DNA of 64,000 nucleotides, taken from Euglena gracilis (taxonomy: Eukaryota; Euglenida; Euglenophyceae; Euglenales). Positions 1 to 28,599 of this stretch are shown here, one piece after another. The notes below the pieces were generated by a model, which saw nothing but the letters and a program-made list of their open reading frames with translations, made no database searches and was not told the origin of the DNA. How positions within the stretch are numbered: the first letter of the stretch is position 1; every line of letters begins with the position of its first letter. The stretch spans positions 62,122,362-62,186,361 of the forward strand of contig CP154956.1 of assembly GCA_039621445.1 (NCBI GenBank), written 5' to 3'. Made by a program: the position numbers and the translations under genes.

Positions 1-176
1 AAAAAAAAGAAAAAAAAATAAAAAAAAAAAAAACAAAAAACAAAAACACCAAAAAAAAAACAAAAAAAAAAAAAAAACAAAAAACAAAAAAAAAAAAAAA
101 AAAAAACAAAAAAAAAAAAAAAAAAAAAAAAAACAAAAAAAAAAACAAAAAAAAAAAAAAAAAAAAAAAAAAAACT
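1..176. repeat. A-rich low-complexity tract
   Basis: Almost pure A with scattered C. No structure beyond homopolymer. Similar tracts occur inside the macrosatellite at 34.17 and 35.09 kb, so this may be the edge of a related repeat or simply a low-complexity contig region. Confidence 0.9.
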
Positions 177-1437
177 GCAAAAAAAACTGTGCGATCACCG
201 ACAAAGAGCAAAGTGCACGGACCGCAAGAGACCAAACATCACCTGAACAAAGTGGGGAGCTGGGACGAATACCAAGCCTACTCGACAACCCCACAGTAAG
301 CACACTGACAGGTCAAGGGGACGGCAGAACACAGGCTGTACATTGGTTCTGGACGTCCATTAGCTTCCACCGCATGTATGGTAAACCCCCTCTCCAAATA
401 ATCCCCCTTGAGGGCCAACTTCGGCTGCCCAAATATTACCCCCCCGCCCTCCGACAGCCCTGAAAACAAACAAAGAGCGAGGGAAAAATCAGTACAAACG
501 TTGTAAAAATCACAAAAATGGATGCAATCGGTGCACAACACATGTCAAAAAGAGTGTGTTCTTCTTCAAAAGACTCCAAAAATCAAAAAAAGTGACTGTA
601 AGTGCCTGTTAAGGCGTCTTTGGACCGATTTTTGACTTCGAAAAATTTGCCCAAATAATAAGCTGGACTGAACCCCCCCAAAAAATGAATGTCCAAAAAT
701 GGTCATTTCCGAGGGTTTTTGTGGAGGGGGTTCTCCACAAAAATTTCTAAAAATCCAAACGAGTTGGAGTCAGACCTGTTTGCCTGTTCTTGGGTGCCAG
801 CTGGGTCCAGCCTGGCAGCCAGTGGGACCCACATGGTCCCCCTTAGCTGCACTGAGGCTTCTTGTCTGTTTATGGCCGGCGCTAACTTCGGTTCTGGCCC
901 AGTTTGTGTGGTGACCCACATGGACCCCCCGGGGGGGGGGGGGAGGTCCAGCCCGCGCTTTTTTCAAGACGGTTGGCTGGACCCCCCTAGGGGATCCTTG
1001 AGAAATCCATGCATCAGACGCCCCCCTCCAGACCGGCCCCCCCCCCCCACCCAAACATTGGCACAATCCGGGTGACCGACGTTCGGCCTTGTGCAAAGTG
1101 CCGGGCCGAAAAATTTTGCCCACCCAAAAAGGCCAAAAAAATGCCATCCTGGGTGCTTTTTGAGCAAGATTTGTCAAAAATGCAAAAAATTTTGGCCCGA
1201 AGCGCTAGAAGGAAAAAGTTTTCGACCTTTTGGTGGGGTCCTGGGTACATTTGATTTGGGGCCTTGGCAGGTGGAGGGGGTAGTCCGGACCCCCCTCTGG
1301 TCCAGGACACTCCCCCCCATCTAAACCCTGGACACCCTCCCTACGAACCTGGACCCCTGGAGGTAGGGTGGGGTCTGGCTTGAAGAATTCCAATTTGCAG
1401 GGCGGGTCGAACCAAGGGGGCTCCACTGCCGGGGGTC
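177..1437. other. 3' flank of gene A, no gene seen
   Basis: Mixed sequence with G and C runs. A fragment near 413-450 has the 'CCCAAATATTACCCCC' motif seen in several other repeats of the window. Open frames here have no coding signature. Confidence 0.4.
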
Positions 1438-17573
<16,136 letters not shown>

Positions 17574-18202
17574 CCCCGCCGGTCCCGCCTCAGCACCGGT
17601 CGGTGGCTGTGGAAACAGGGAAGCTACACTTGTGTAGATACAGACAGATGTGAATGAGTACAAATTCAAAAATGGAATTTGAAATTCTCATCTGTAGTGG
17701 TCAGGCTTCTGCTTGAGACCCCGGGGGGAGGGGGGGTCCTTCTCCTGGCGCGGGACCCCCCCCCCCCGATGGCAGGGACCCAAAAAACGGGTCGCTCAGG
17801 GCACTGTTCGCCGAACCACACCTGGGCCTCTGCCCTGGGACCCCCCGGGGTAGACCCCCCCCCCGCTTGCCATCAGAGCAAGAAACATCGATCAGTTTTA
17901 ATAAATCATTCGCAGTGGGCCAAGGAAGTGAATTTTCTTTTGACCAGATGGCCCCTTCGCAGTGTGGATGAATGCCCCCTTGGGCAACGGCCCCCCACCT
18001 CCCAACTCGCTTCCTTGAACTCGTAAGCAGCACACTCGCGGACTGCAACACTCGTTCGTTGGGTCGGGGGGGGGGGGCACTGCTGGCCCCGCTGAGAGTG
18101 CGCGTGAGACAGTTCCAAGGGGTGGCCTGTTTTGTCAGCGAGGGTTGCGTGCTGTGGCCGGTGCGAGGCCGGCAGCGCAGTGTGGGGCGGGGGACAGGGA
18201 AG
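17574..18202. other. Intergenic region between gene A and gene B
   Basis: Contains G/C runs near 17,720-17,870 and an AT-richer stretch. It would hold the 3' end of gene B and the 5' region of gene A. No promoter motif is recognised. Confidence 0.45.
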
Positions 18203-18333
18203 CTATGGTGACAGGGCAACGCGCTGCCGCTCGGCCTCCGTCGCCTCCAGCAGCCCCGCGGGGGGTGGGTCCGCCGCGCGGCACACCGCGAGCAGCGTGT
18301 CCAGCTCCGCCGGGGAGAGGCCGGCCAGGGCCG
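18203..18333 (-). CDS. Gene B terminal exon
   Basis: Encodes ALAGLSPAELDTLLAVCRAA then DPPPAGLLEATEAERQRVAL, SP and TAG. Acceptor CCCTGCCAG. Phases 1+2 join the preceding exon exactly. Confidence 0.85.
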
Positions 18334-21300
18334 CTGGCAGGGCCCGGCTGTGTGGGAGCGACCCCGCCGCCGGGACTCGAACCCATGACCCCCCAAACGG
18401 AGCCGCGGCTCATCCACTGCATCTACTCTGTTGTTTGGACTGCCGCACCGCACTCTTGGTTTGACCTGTCCGGCTCCCACGCGTGCAATGCAGTGGGCAC
18501 CGCCAGCGCACGCCAGCCGGGGGGCCTGGCCTCGGGCTGCAGCAGGCGCAGCGCCAGCCGGTCCAGCAGGTGGGGCTGGCGGACGCCCAGCGCGGCGTAC
18601 GCCGCGGCCACCGCCACCGCCTGCGGCGGCGCGAGGCCCGGCAGCACCGCGCGCTGCGAGAGGCGGTCCGCAAGGGCGCCGAGGAGCGGCGGGTGGCGCA
18701 GCCGCTTCAAGGCGCACGCCGGGGCCAGGCGAGGCGGGGGGGGGGAGTGGCCCGGGGGAGAGTTGCCGCCAACCACGGTTCGGTCCCCCCTCCGTGGAGC
18801 CTACCGGCTGGCAGTGCTGCCCACAATTCTGCAGAACACAAAGTGGGGGGGGGGGAGCACTGCCAGAGCGGTCCTTAAGCAAATAAAAAAAAAAATCCGC
18901 TGTCCCAGCACACTGAGTGAAAAATATTCAGGAAAATGGGCAAGAAATTTGGGCAATTTTCAGCGAGAACAGGTCGACATCAGGAAAAAAATTGATTCCT
19001 GGCACCCTTGGACCATCGTCCATCCACCCAAATCATCAAAAACTGTGTTTTTCGACTTTTTAGTTTTTGCCCCCGTTCAAGTCCCAGTCCGACCCTTGGT
19101 TGGCCCTTTGGCCGAAAGGGGGGCGGTCCTTAAGAAAATAAAAAAAAACTTTCCTGTCCCTTAAGGACCGCCCTGGGTTTGCTTGTTGGGGGAGGCAGTA
19201 AAATGTTCCCCCAAATATATCCCGCGGCTTTATACTTTAGGAGGGTTTCAAGACCCTGAAGGGAGCTTTGTATTTGGAGGAGCCCTGTGTTTGCCGCCCA
19301 AACTTACAGCCCCCAATGTAAAGTAGGCTGGGTTGTTTGCAAATATTGCAATTCTAAAGAAGAACTGAACCATTTTGCGCCAAAAATTCTCACTTTAACA
19401 AAAACCATAGAAGGCATAGAAAAGTAATTTGGTAAAAAAGGTTGCATTTAATTACAGATGAAAGCGGTGAAAGTTCATGGTTAATTACTTTGGTGGATTT
19501 AACCCGAAAAAAGTTTCACGTGGCTATTTTTAGATCGACTGAAGTTCCTCTCGCCCCTTTGGGTGCTGTCCAACATGAAAACCAGTTGCACGGGAGATTG
19601 TCACCCTGGGAGCTTGCTTGATTGGGTGGTCACGTGCACACACCGCCACAAAATCATTGATGAGGTTGAGGAGGCAAACCACCGTGCGGGATGGCCTGGC
19701 CTGCACTGAACCAGCGCCACCGCCTTGTCCCCGCTGAGGTGAGGTGTCTCCAGCGGGGAGGCACGCCTTTGCCCCCGCCTGGATAATCGACCATTGGCGA
19801 TCCTCACCCCCACCCGAATGCAAAGCCACAAAAATATACAAAAAAACACAACCAGGAACCAGAGGAGCCTGGAGTTTACAAAGGGAGCAAAATGGCTGGA
19901 GTGTTAGAAAGCAAATTTTTGTATGCAGTGTGCAGGGTCAAAACTGTGGAGAATTTCCAATTTTTGCGATTTCCCACCATTTTGTTTTGTAGAGACAAAC
20001 ACCACAATTTTCATCATCCCACCTGGATATTGATGTCCACCTTCCGGCAGAAACATTAATTGTAAATATGTTCACTACTGACGAGGCAATCGAAGAACAT
20101 CGAAAAATTTGAACTGAAATAAACACAATCTTTATTGAACAAAACTTTCTTTCATATGACTTCTTGGGCTACAGAGACTGACTGAACCTGGAAACACACA
20201 CACACACACACACACACATACACACACACCACCACGGGGTACCAAGTCGGACCTGCACCTCCAGCCTCAGTGGCACGGTGGTACCCCGGGGGCATGCCAT
20301 GGAGTCGAGGCATGCCGCCAACGCAGGCCGCACCCCTCCTAAACCCACACGCTGCTCCCCGCGGCGAGTGGGCATGGAGGAGGGTGGGGTGGGCCGACCG
20401 CCCCGAAGGGATCCTAAGCGGCTTCAGTGCCGTCCGGGCAACCCCCGGGGGGGCCTGGAGGGGCGGCCGGTCAGGCAGGTGAAGCCCATGCGGCCCGGCG
20501 GGTGCCTGCGGCTGTGCAGCTCCGGCCCGCGGTCCGGGGTCTTGAGGGGCGCTGGGGGCCGCTGACAGGGAGCCGCAGCCGAGGACGGGTGCCCCAGGGG
20601 CCATGACGAGCCCCCCTCGGTTGTCCGGGTGCCCAGGCGGCCACGAACAACCCGGCCCCAGCGAGCCTCCAGTGCCCTGCAGAGACCACCGACCCTGGCC
20701 GGGGCTGCACAGTCCCGGACACCTCACGGCAGCGGGGTGGAGCCTACCCACCTAAAGTCGCCCAAGCAAGGTGGACGAGTGTCCTGGAACATGGCCCCGG
20801 AAGGGCCTGCCAGACACCCACATGCCTTCGGGCGTGTGGTCACTTGGGCGCCCCTGCTACCCATGCGGGGAGGGCAGTAGAGACGAGTCCGAAAGGACGC
20901 TGCCCGACGTGTCAGGCCAATTGGTCCCGGAAGGGTGACGCCGCAATGTCACTTGACCGGGGGTTGCCAGGCCACAGACGACACGGAGAGAGCGGGGCTC
21001 TCTCACCCACCGAACTCCCCCCCCCTACACACACACCACCACCGCCACCACCACCACAGCACAGCACAGCACAGCACAGCACAACACAGCACACCACAGC
21101 ACAGCACAGCACAGCACAGCACAGCACACTACAGCACAGCACAGCACAGCACAGCACAGCACAGCACAACACAGCACAGCACACTACAGCACAGCACAGC
21201 ACACTACAGCACAGCACAGCACAGCACACTACAGCACAGCACAGCACAGCACAGCACAGCACAGCACAGCACAGCACAGCACACCACACACACACAAACA

Positions 21301-24300
21301 CACAACACACACATTCACCCCCACATCCCTCCCACCCACACATGGCTACCCCGGCCAAACGTCGCTCCACCATGACTTCTGCCATCGCCGGCAGCAGTGG
21401 GCCAGTGTCAGCGTCGTCGCCCAGGATGGCGAGGGCCCAGGCCACGGTGGCCGCCTCGGGGGCCTCGAGCGTCTGCAGGCGGCCCCCCGCCAGCAGCAGG
21501 TCCGTGGCGGCAGCGAGGAGCGGCCGGCAGGGGACGCGCAGTGCAGCGAACGCCCCCAGCGTGCCGGCCAGCTCCAGCCCGCTGAACTGCGGCAGGAGGC
21601 ACGAGGGCCGTCCGCCCCCCGGACTGGGAGTCCCCCCTCCGCTTCCAAAAGTCTGGCCAATCAACTTGGTGACAACCCAACCCCTCCCGATTTGGTCACC
21701 CAGACACATTGGCAGTTCCTGCTTTTTCAGAAAAGATTTTTGATGCCATGGGCAGGATCGTTTTGCCGCTTCCACTTCCCGGCAAGATGTTCCCATTCAT
21801 CAAGGCCGTTGTAAATGCTGCGCTTCCAGCGAGAGAGCAACACCACCAGAATGCAGAGCACAGCTCAACCATTTTCAAATATAAATCCTGGAACCCTGCC
21901 CGGGCATTGGATCCCCCACCAGCCCAATGCTCTGTGAGACTTCGCTCAGAACCACCGCTGCCAAAGGCCATTTCGGCCTCGCCCCGGGAACCACTGCGGG
22001 AAGCCCCATCCCAGGACGGCCCTCCGCGGTCCCCGAACAAGATGTGGTCCGCCAGGGCGTTGAAGAGGGGCACGTCTCGGCGGCCCAGCTCCGCAAAACT
22101 GGCCGCCAGCGGGGCCGGGGCCAGGGTTGGACGGAAGACCGGGGGCCCCAGACCCCCTCCCCAGGGGTCCCCCGAGCCCCGGGAGGGGGCGGACCACCTC
22201 CCTCCCGGGCGAGGGGGGCAGGCACGGGGCTGGGAGAGGCGGTCTCGGGGCGGCTCCATGCAGCCCCGCCCGGCCGAGCGCACCGGCTCCCACCGCTCAG
22301 ACCTCACCCCTCCCACGCTGCACAACACCCACCCACCCACCCACCCAACCCACACCCACACCCACACCCACCCACCCACCCACCCACCCACCCACACACA
22401 GACAGACACACAGACACACAGCCGGCCTACCATCCACAACCCATATGAGCGCATTGGACACACACAAAACACATCTGGTTCATCGTCTAAAGTTCATCAG
22501 TTGGCCTGCCCCCCCCCCCCCCTGTGGTGGGACCGACCTGCTGGCTAGCCTCCTTCTGTCCCACCCTGGCCAGGTCCCGGGGGGCCAGCGCGGACAGGAA
22601 CGCTGGCTGCCGGACGCGGCTGGCCACCGCTGCCAGCACCGCTTCGTCTGTGACCCGCAGCCGGGCGTAGGCCTCTGTGATGGTGGCGAGGGCGGGGCGG
22701 GGGACGCGCCGCATTGGGGGGAGGCAGCCTATGTATGGGCGGGCTGAACCCCCAAATATTATCCCCGGGCGGTGTATTGTTTGGGCAAATTCTTCAAACT
22801 TTAAAAGACCTTGGCAAAAGGCACATTTTTGCATAATTTTGCATTTGGCAAATTTTTGGTATTTCGCCTAACACTGCTTCAAATTTTTGGGCCAATCGTC
22901 ATTGCCAACGTATGCTTTGGACGGAAACTGAGATTTTCTGTCTTGCTTGATGCCCCTCTTTGTTGTGGGGCAGGGGGGGGTATATTATTTGGGCAGCCAA
23001 AGTCTGGGGCCAGAGGGGTGTACTATTTTGGGGGGTAAATTAATTGGGGGGGTTCACTTCCGTGTTCCGGCCGCTGCGGAGGTGCTGAACAAATGCTGCT
23101 GGAATGCAAACAAACAGCCAAACAAATGCTGCAGATGGGTGCGGCACAACTGTCCTGTATCGCGGGGTAAAGCGCCACAGGGTGCCCCCTGCCACGTTTT
23201 GGTCCCCCACCCCTGAAAACCCCCTAATGCTTCGCCAAAAAAAAATGATTCTCACGCCCCTTGGGACTCCTCCCCACTCTCAACCATTATGGAAAATGCC
23301 CTCTCCCCATCCCTTCTCAGCTGGCGACATCGACCCCACGTTATGTCAAGGGGTTAGAAAGCTGCTGCTGCTGAACAGCCACCCTGCACCAGGTTAATAC
23401 AAAATGTAATTTTTTTTTGCACCAACACCCAGCCTTTTGTTTGAAAATGCCGAGAAAAAGGGGCCTTTTAAGGCGCTTTGGCTTTGCTGAGGGGTGTGCA
23501 TTTGGCAACCACCCCTGAGTAGAAGTCCCCCCCAAATAATGTCCCCCCGAATAGAAGCCCACCTCTCGGTTTTTTGACTCTTGGTCTAAATAAAAGTTCC
23601 CCCCCCTTTACACAGAGCGAACAAGTGAGAGGGAAAAACACCCGCCCTTCCCTAGGAAACTGTCACCAGACACGCCAACAAGTACAGAGGAAGGAGACAG
23701 GTCCTTAAAAGGACAAGCCAGCGAGTATGGGACCAGAGGACAGTTTCCCGGGCGGGTTCAGGTATGAGGGGAAAAAAACTATACTTTTCGACCCCTGGCC
23801 ACACAAAATCCGAAAATGCGAGTTTTTCACATGTTTGCCTCCCCGGGAAATTGTCCTCTACCCAGGGGGGGGAAATTGATATCGGAGGCCTTCGGAAAAA
23901 TTGCGGAAAAATTGCGGGAAAATTGCGGAAATTGCGGAAAAATTGCGGAAAAATTGATATCGGGTATACACATTTCTGCTTGGGGGGACTTAGAAAATTT
24001 TCAATTGTGAGGTTCAGAACACCGCAACACCCACGTCACGTCGATGCAGGCGAGCACAAATCAACACGCTTGATGTTCTTTGCACAGGTGGGACGCACCC
24101 AGTCCTGTGACCAGTGGTGCACCAGTGGTGTGAGAAAAATTGGTAAACTGGGGGGGGACAACAAAACGCAATAGCACACCTGTTGATCCATTTGAAGAAT
24201 GGCTTGAACTCATTGCATCTTCCATCTTCAGTGGTGGGGGAAAAATTCTTCAAAAAAATGGTGAAAAATTGCGGAAAAATTGCGGAAATTGCGGAAAAAT

Positions 24301-27300
24301 TGCGGAAAATTGCGGAAAATTGCGGAAATTGCGGAAAAATTGCGGATATCAATTTCCCCCCCTGCTCTACCCTCTGTACCCGCTAGCCTGTCCTCATAGG
24401 ACCTTTCTTCGACCTTTGTAACCCCCCCCCTAATAAGTGCACGGGTGCGCGCATTTTAAGGATGTAGTTTCGGACCCCAAGGGGTGTGCACTTATTAGGG
24501 CAGTGCGCACTTTTTAGGACAAAGCCGAAAATACTCATGTTTCCCCCACTCTTTTTCAATTTTCCCCCTATTTTGCGATTTCAAGCAATGAGTCAAGTGA
24601 TTATGTGTCAAATTTGGACTTGGGGGATAGAAATAGTTGGACTGAGAAGGACAATTCTGAGAATTGTGTGTGTGTTCCGACCTGAGATGTAACGGTAATT
24701 TCTCTGGGGGGTGCGCAATTATTAGGGCACTGCGCACAATTAGGGCACTGCGCACTTATTAGGGGGGGGTTTACCCGCTGATTTGTGTCCTGTGACTTTT
24801 TTTTGAGAGTTTTCTTCTTTGTTGAAAAAGCACACTTCCGGAGTTGGAAACACTTTTCTTTCATTTTTATTGGACAGCTTCCTGGGGTGGAGCAGGTACC
24901 CTAAAAAGAAGCCCCCCTCTCGGTTTTCAACCAACGGTCCAAATAGTAGCCCTGAGGCTTCTCTGCATGAAATCCAAATTCAAGCAACCTTGAAAAATTG
25001 AACGATCTCCCAAACTCAGGAAAGAGAAATGCCAAATGAGCCCAAGGGGCCGCCGGTTGGCATCCACCAACACACCCAGCTGTCACCCCCGTGCGGCACA
25101 GACCCACCCAGCGACCACTTTTGTTGCAGTTGCTTTCGTGCGTTTGGAGGTTACGGATGGGTCCTCTGGCACGAGAAAATGGGGCCCGAAGCGTTGGCCT
25201 GTCGCCACCCCCACAGCCACCCTCTGCCTTCTGTCAGGAGAGAGCAGAGCCGGGCGGGGCCGCGGGGCGGGTGGCAGGCGGGCGGCGCGGCGCGTACCCG
25301 GGCGTGGCCGTCGGCGGCGGCGAGGAACGTCTCGCGGGTGACGCGGGGCCCCAGCGCGGCCAGCAGCCCGGCGTCCGCCACCCCCAGCCGGCCGTACGCC
25401 CACAGCAGCGTGGCCAGCGACGGCGGTGGGCCGGGGCCCAATCCCCTGGGGGGGGGGTGTCCCCTGAGGCCAGGCAGTTTCCAAAGGGATGCTAACTGCC
25501 ATCTTGACCCTAAAAACAAACAAAAAAGCCCAAATCCAGTTTCAGCCAAATTTGGGAATTTTTTTCAAAAAGGCAATTTTCGACCCTTTTGCAAACTTTT
25601 CGATACTTTGTGCTGAAAATTTCGATCCAGCCCAGCTTCACCAAGCTGGCCCCAACTTTCTTCAGCAGACCCCGAGGCTGGCAAAAAAAGTGCTGGCTGG
25701 CTTGACCCCCCCGGGAGGTCAGGTCCCCTCCAGTTTAAGTAAGCCCCGGCTTTGGCACATATGCCAGCATCAAAGTTGGGTCCTGAATATTGACGGACCG
25801 CCAGGTTTTGACACTTTTGGGGCAAAAATGTGTCAAAATTGCCCAAAATTGCCGGCTCAGAGCCCGGAAGGGAAAAAATGCCCTTTTTGGGGGAGGGTTT
25901 TTTTTTGAACCCTTGTTCAATGACCACCCCCCCCCCCAGCCCCCCGAGATTTTTCGAGATTTCGAGATTTTTTGAGGTGCTCAAGGATTTTTGAGATGCC
26001 AAGATTTTTGCCAATTTTTGGCCGATTTTGGGCTCAAAAATTTTCGGTCCGGTGCTTTGCGTTCTTGGCTAAATCGGCCAAGCCCTGAAAAAATGTGCTC
26101 CGACGGGGGGGGGGGGGGGTGGTCGTTGGACATAGGGGGGGGGGGGGCCTGTTTGCTGCTGTTGGCTGTCTTTGGCAGCTTTCGACAGCTTTTTGTTCAC
26201 TTTTAGCCACCGTCTTTCCATTTTTGGACACTCTTCACCACTATTTGGCTGTTTTAACCACGTTTGCACTTTTGACCCTTTTTTGGTAACTTTTTGAATC
26301 ATTTTTTTGGCATAATCTCAAAAAATCTCGATTTCTCGACAATCTCGAGGGGGTCAAGCATCTCAATTCTGTCGGACGCCCGGGGCACCGAGAGGACCTT
26401 CTTTTGACGCGGTCAGTGCGATACCCCACTCAAAGCAAATTCCGCAAAAAAAACATTGCTGCGTCTTCCCTTTGGGGCACACAGCGTACCAGCGCCACGG
26501 CAGCCGCGGCCCAGCCCGGGGGCTGAACGACCCCGGCATGCGGCCCTGCTGGGCGTGGGCCGCAATGGCCCCCAGCACCGCGTCGCCCGGCGGGGCAGCC
26601 CCCCCCCCCTGCGCTTCAGAGAGTGGGACCAGCCTATGGCCAAAGAAGACACTGTGGCATTTAGTGGATCATGATCTGAGGCTTGACGGTTGTCAGCCCC
26701 CGAATTCAAGGGGTGTACCACTTAAAGACACCAGGTTTCCCAAGACGTTGATCTACTATCTCTGCCAATTTCCCGGGCGGGACCGTCATGGGTTCTCGGG
26801 TGCGACAATCCCTGGGTCCCTGGGGGGAGGTAACCGCACCCCTGGACAATCGTCATGCAGCACAAGGGGTTCGGGGTGACAGGAATGGCCGGCAAAACGA
26901 AGGGGGAGGGAGGGGGAAGGAGTTTCATCTTAAGGCGTCGGTCCAGAAACCCTGAAACGTGACGAAGAGGACACCTTTAATCCCCCGGAATCCCCGGAAT
27001 GAAAACCCACGGTGGGCAGGGCCCGGGCCCACCCCCCGGCCAGGGCTGCCCCGGCCGTCGCGGACGCCCCAGCGGGCGTACGCCGCGGTGAGGTCCGCCA
27101 GGTGCTGGGCGTTGCACAGCGGGAGGAAGTCCGGCGCGGACTGAATTTGACCAACGCCGGGGGGGGGGGGAGGGGGTTTCAGGGTGCCCTGCAGTGCCTG
27201 GCCAGGCAGGCACTACCCCCTTGGGGGGGGGGGCGTGGGCCAAAAAGTGCCCAAAGTGGGCTTCTCTGGGCTTCCGGCGCCAAAAGCGCCGGAAGTAGCT

Positions 27301-27824
27301 TGGCCGAATGCCCAGGCATTTTTGGCCATGCGCCCTACCCCCCCTCCTGGGGGGGGTCGGATCTGGGGGGCCTTGGAGGGCCTGCCCAGGCCGGGGTAGG
27401 GTGGGCACCGCCTAAAATTCAGCCTGGTCTGGCGCCAGGATGCGGTTGGCGAGGGCAGTCAGCAGGGGCTCGTGGCCCACGCCACGGGAGGCAAGGGCCG
27501 GGCTGTGGCGACCCAACAACAGGGGTCCAGGGTCGGCGGCCTGTCTAGTGGGGGTGCTTGGGGATAACAGCACGTTGGATCGTTTATGGCGCCAGAAAAA
27601 TTGTAAAAATCAGAGGTGTTTGCAGCCACAAAAACCACCCAGAAGCCTTGCAATCAACATACTCTTGCCTGGCACTGAATAAATGCTGAGAAAAATGGTC
27701 TTCCTGAGCTTTGGCTTCTATCGGGGTGTCAAGACAGTGGTTTCGGCAGGTAAATAGCCAGATATTTATGAGGACAAAGCATAGTCTAATGAGGTGGTTA
27801 TGTGTGCATGTGCGCACACGTATT

Positions 27825-27908
<84 letters not shown>

Positions 27909-28566
27909 TGTGTATGCGCATGTGTGCGTGTGTGTGCCCCATTGCTTGAAGCACACACACACACACACACAGTTGGGATGTCACTCAGCCCGGGGTGAGG
28001 GCCCATGCTACGGTGGAGACGCTCAGCGGGCCCAGTGGCGGGGCCAGGAGCGGCACGAGGCGCTCTGCGATGGCGAAATACGTCGCGAAATCCGCGAACT
28101 CCGCCCGCACGAGGCCAGGCCTGTCCCCCCCCCACCCCGCACGGCAGTTTCCCTGTGGGGGGTGGGGGGTAACCGCACACTGGGCAATCGTCATGCAGCA
28201 CAAGGGGGTTCGGTGGTGACAGAAGTGGCCGACAAAAAGAGGGGGGGGCGGTTACATTTTAAAGCGCCCTCCCAAGGGTTGGACCCCACCCCCCGCTGCT
28301 CAATGCCACGGCTTCTGGGTGAATGGGTGGTTTCGGCTGTGCGGGGTGGTGTGGATGGGGGAGGCAGCACATAAAACGCAGTCGGGCTACTGACCTGCAG
28401 CTTGGGAGGGGGCGCCCCGGTGTAAGTCAACGAAGGGCAGACCTGCCCGAGGCCCCACAAAGCCCGGGACAGGTGCTCAGCGGTGGTTGAGGGGTGGCGG
28501 AGGAGGTGGTCAATGAGGGGCTGGGGACAGGGAGCTCACACACACACACACACACACACACGCGCA

Positions 28567-28599
<33 letters not shown>

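Larger units (their letters stand above)
22729..25297 (-). other. Gene B intron
   Basis: Contains the GATATC-end element (23,862-24,363), the TAATAAGTGC element copy 2 (24,432-24,767) and two copies of the 'AGAAGCCC...CTCGGTTTT' motif (about 23,555 and 24,908) inverted relative to those at 3.87-4.0 kb. Confidence 0.6.

Noticed and set aside
17714-17860. Fifth hAT-type MITE copy (starts CAGGCTTCTGCTTGAG)
   Set aside because: No matching right end or 8-bp duplication found.
18358-18430. Functional tRNA gene
   Set aside because: Acceptor and anticodon stems do not pair.
20844-21796. Long ORFs across the ACAGC array
   Set aside because: Pentanucleotide repeat open in several frames; the real exon is 21,350-21,586 on the minus strand.
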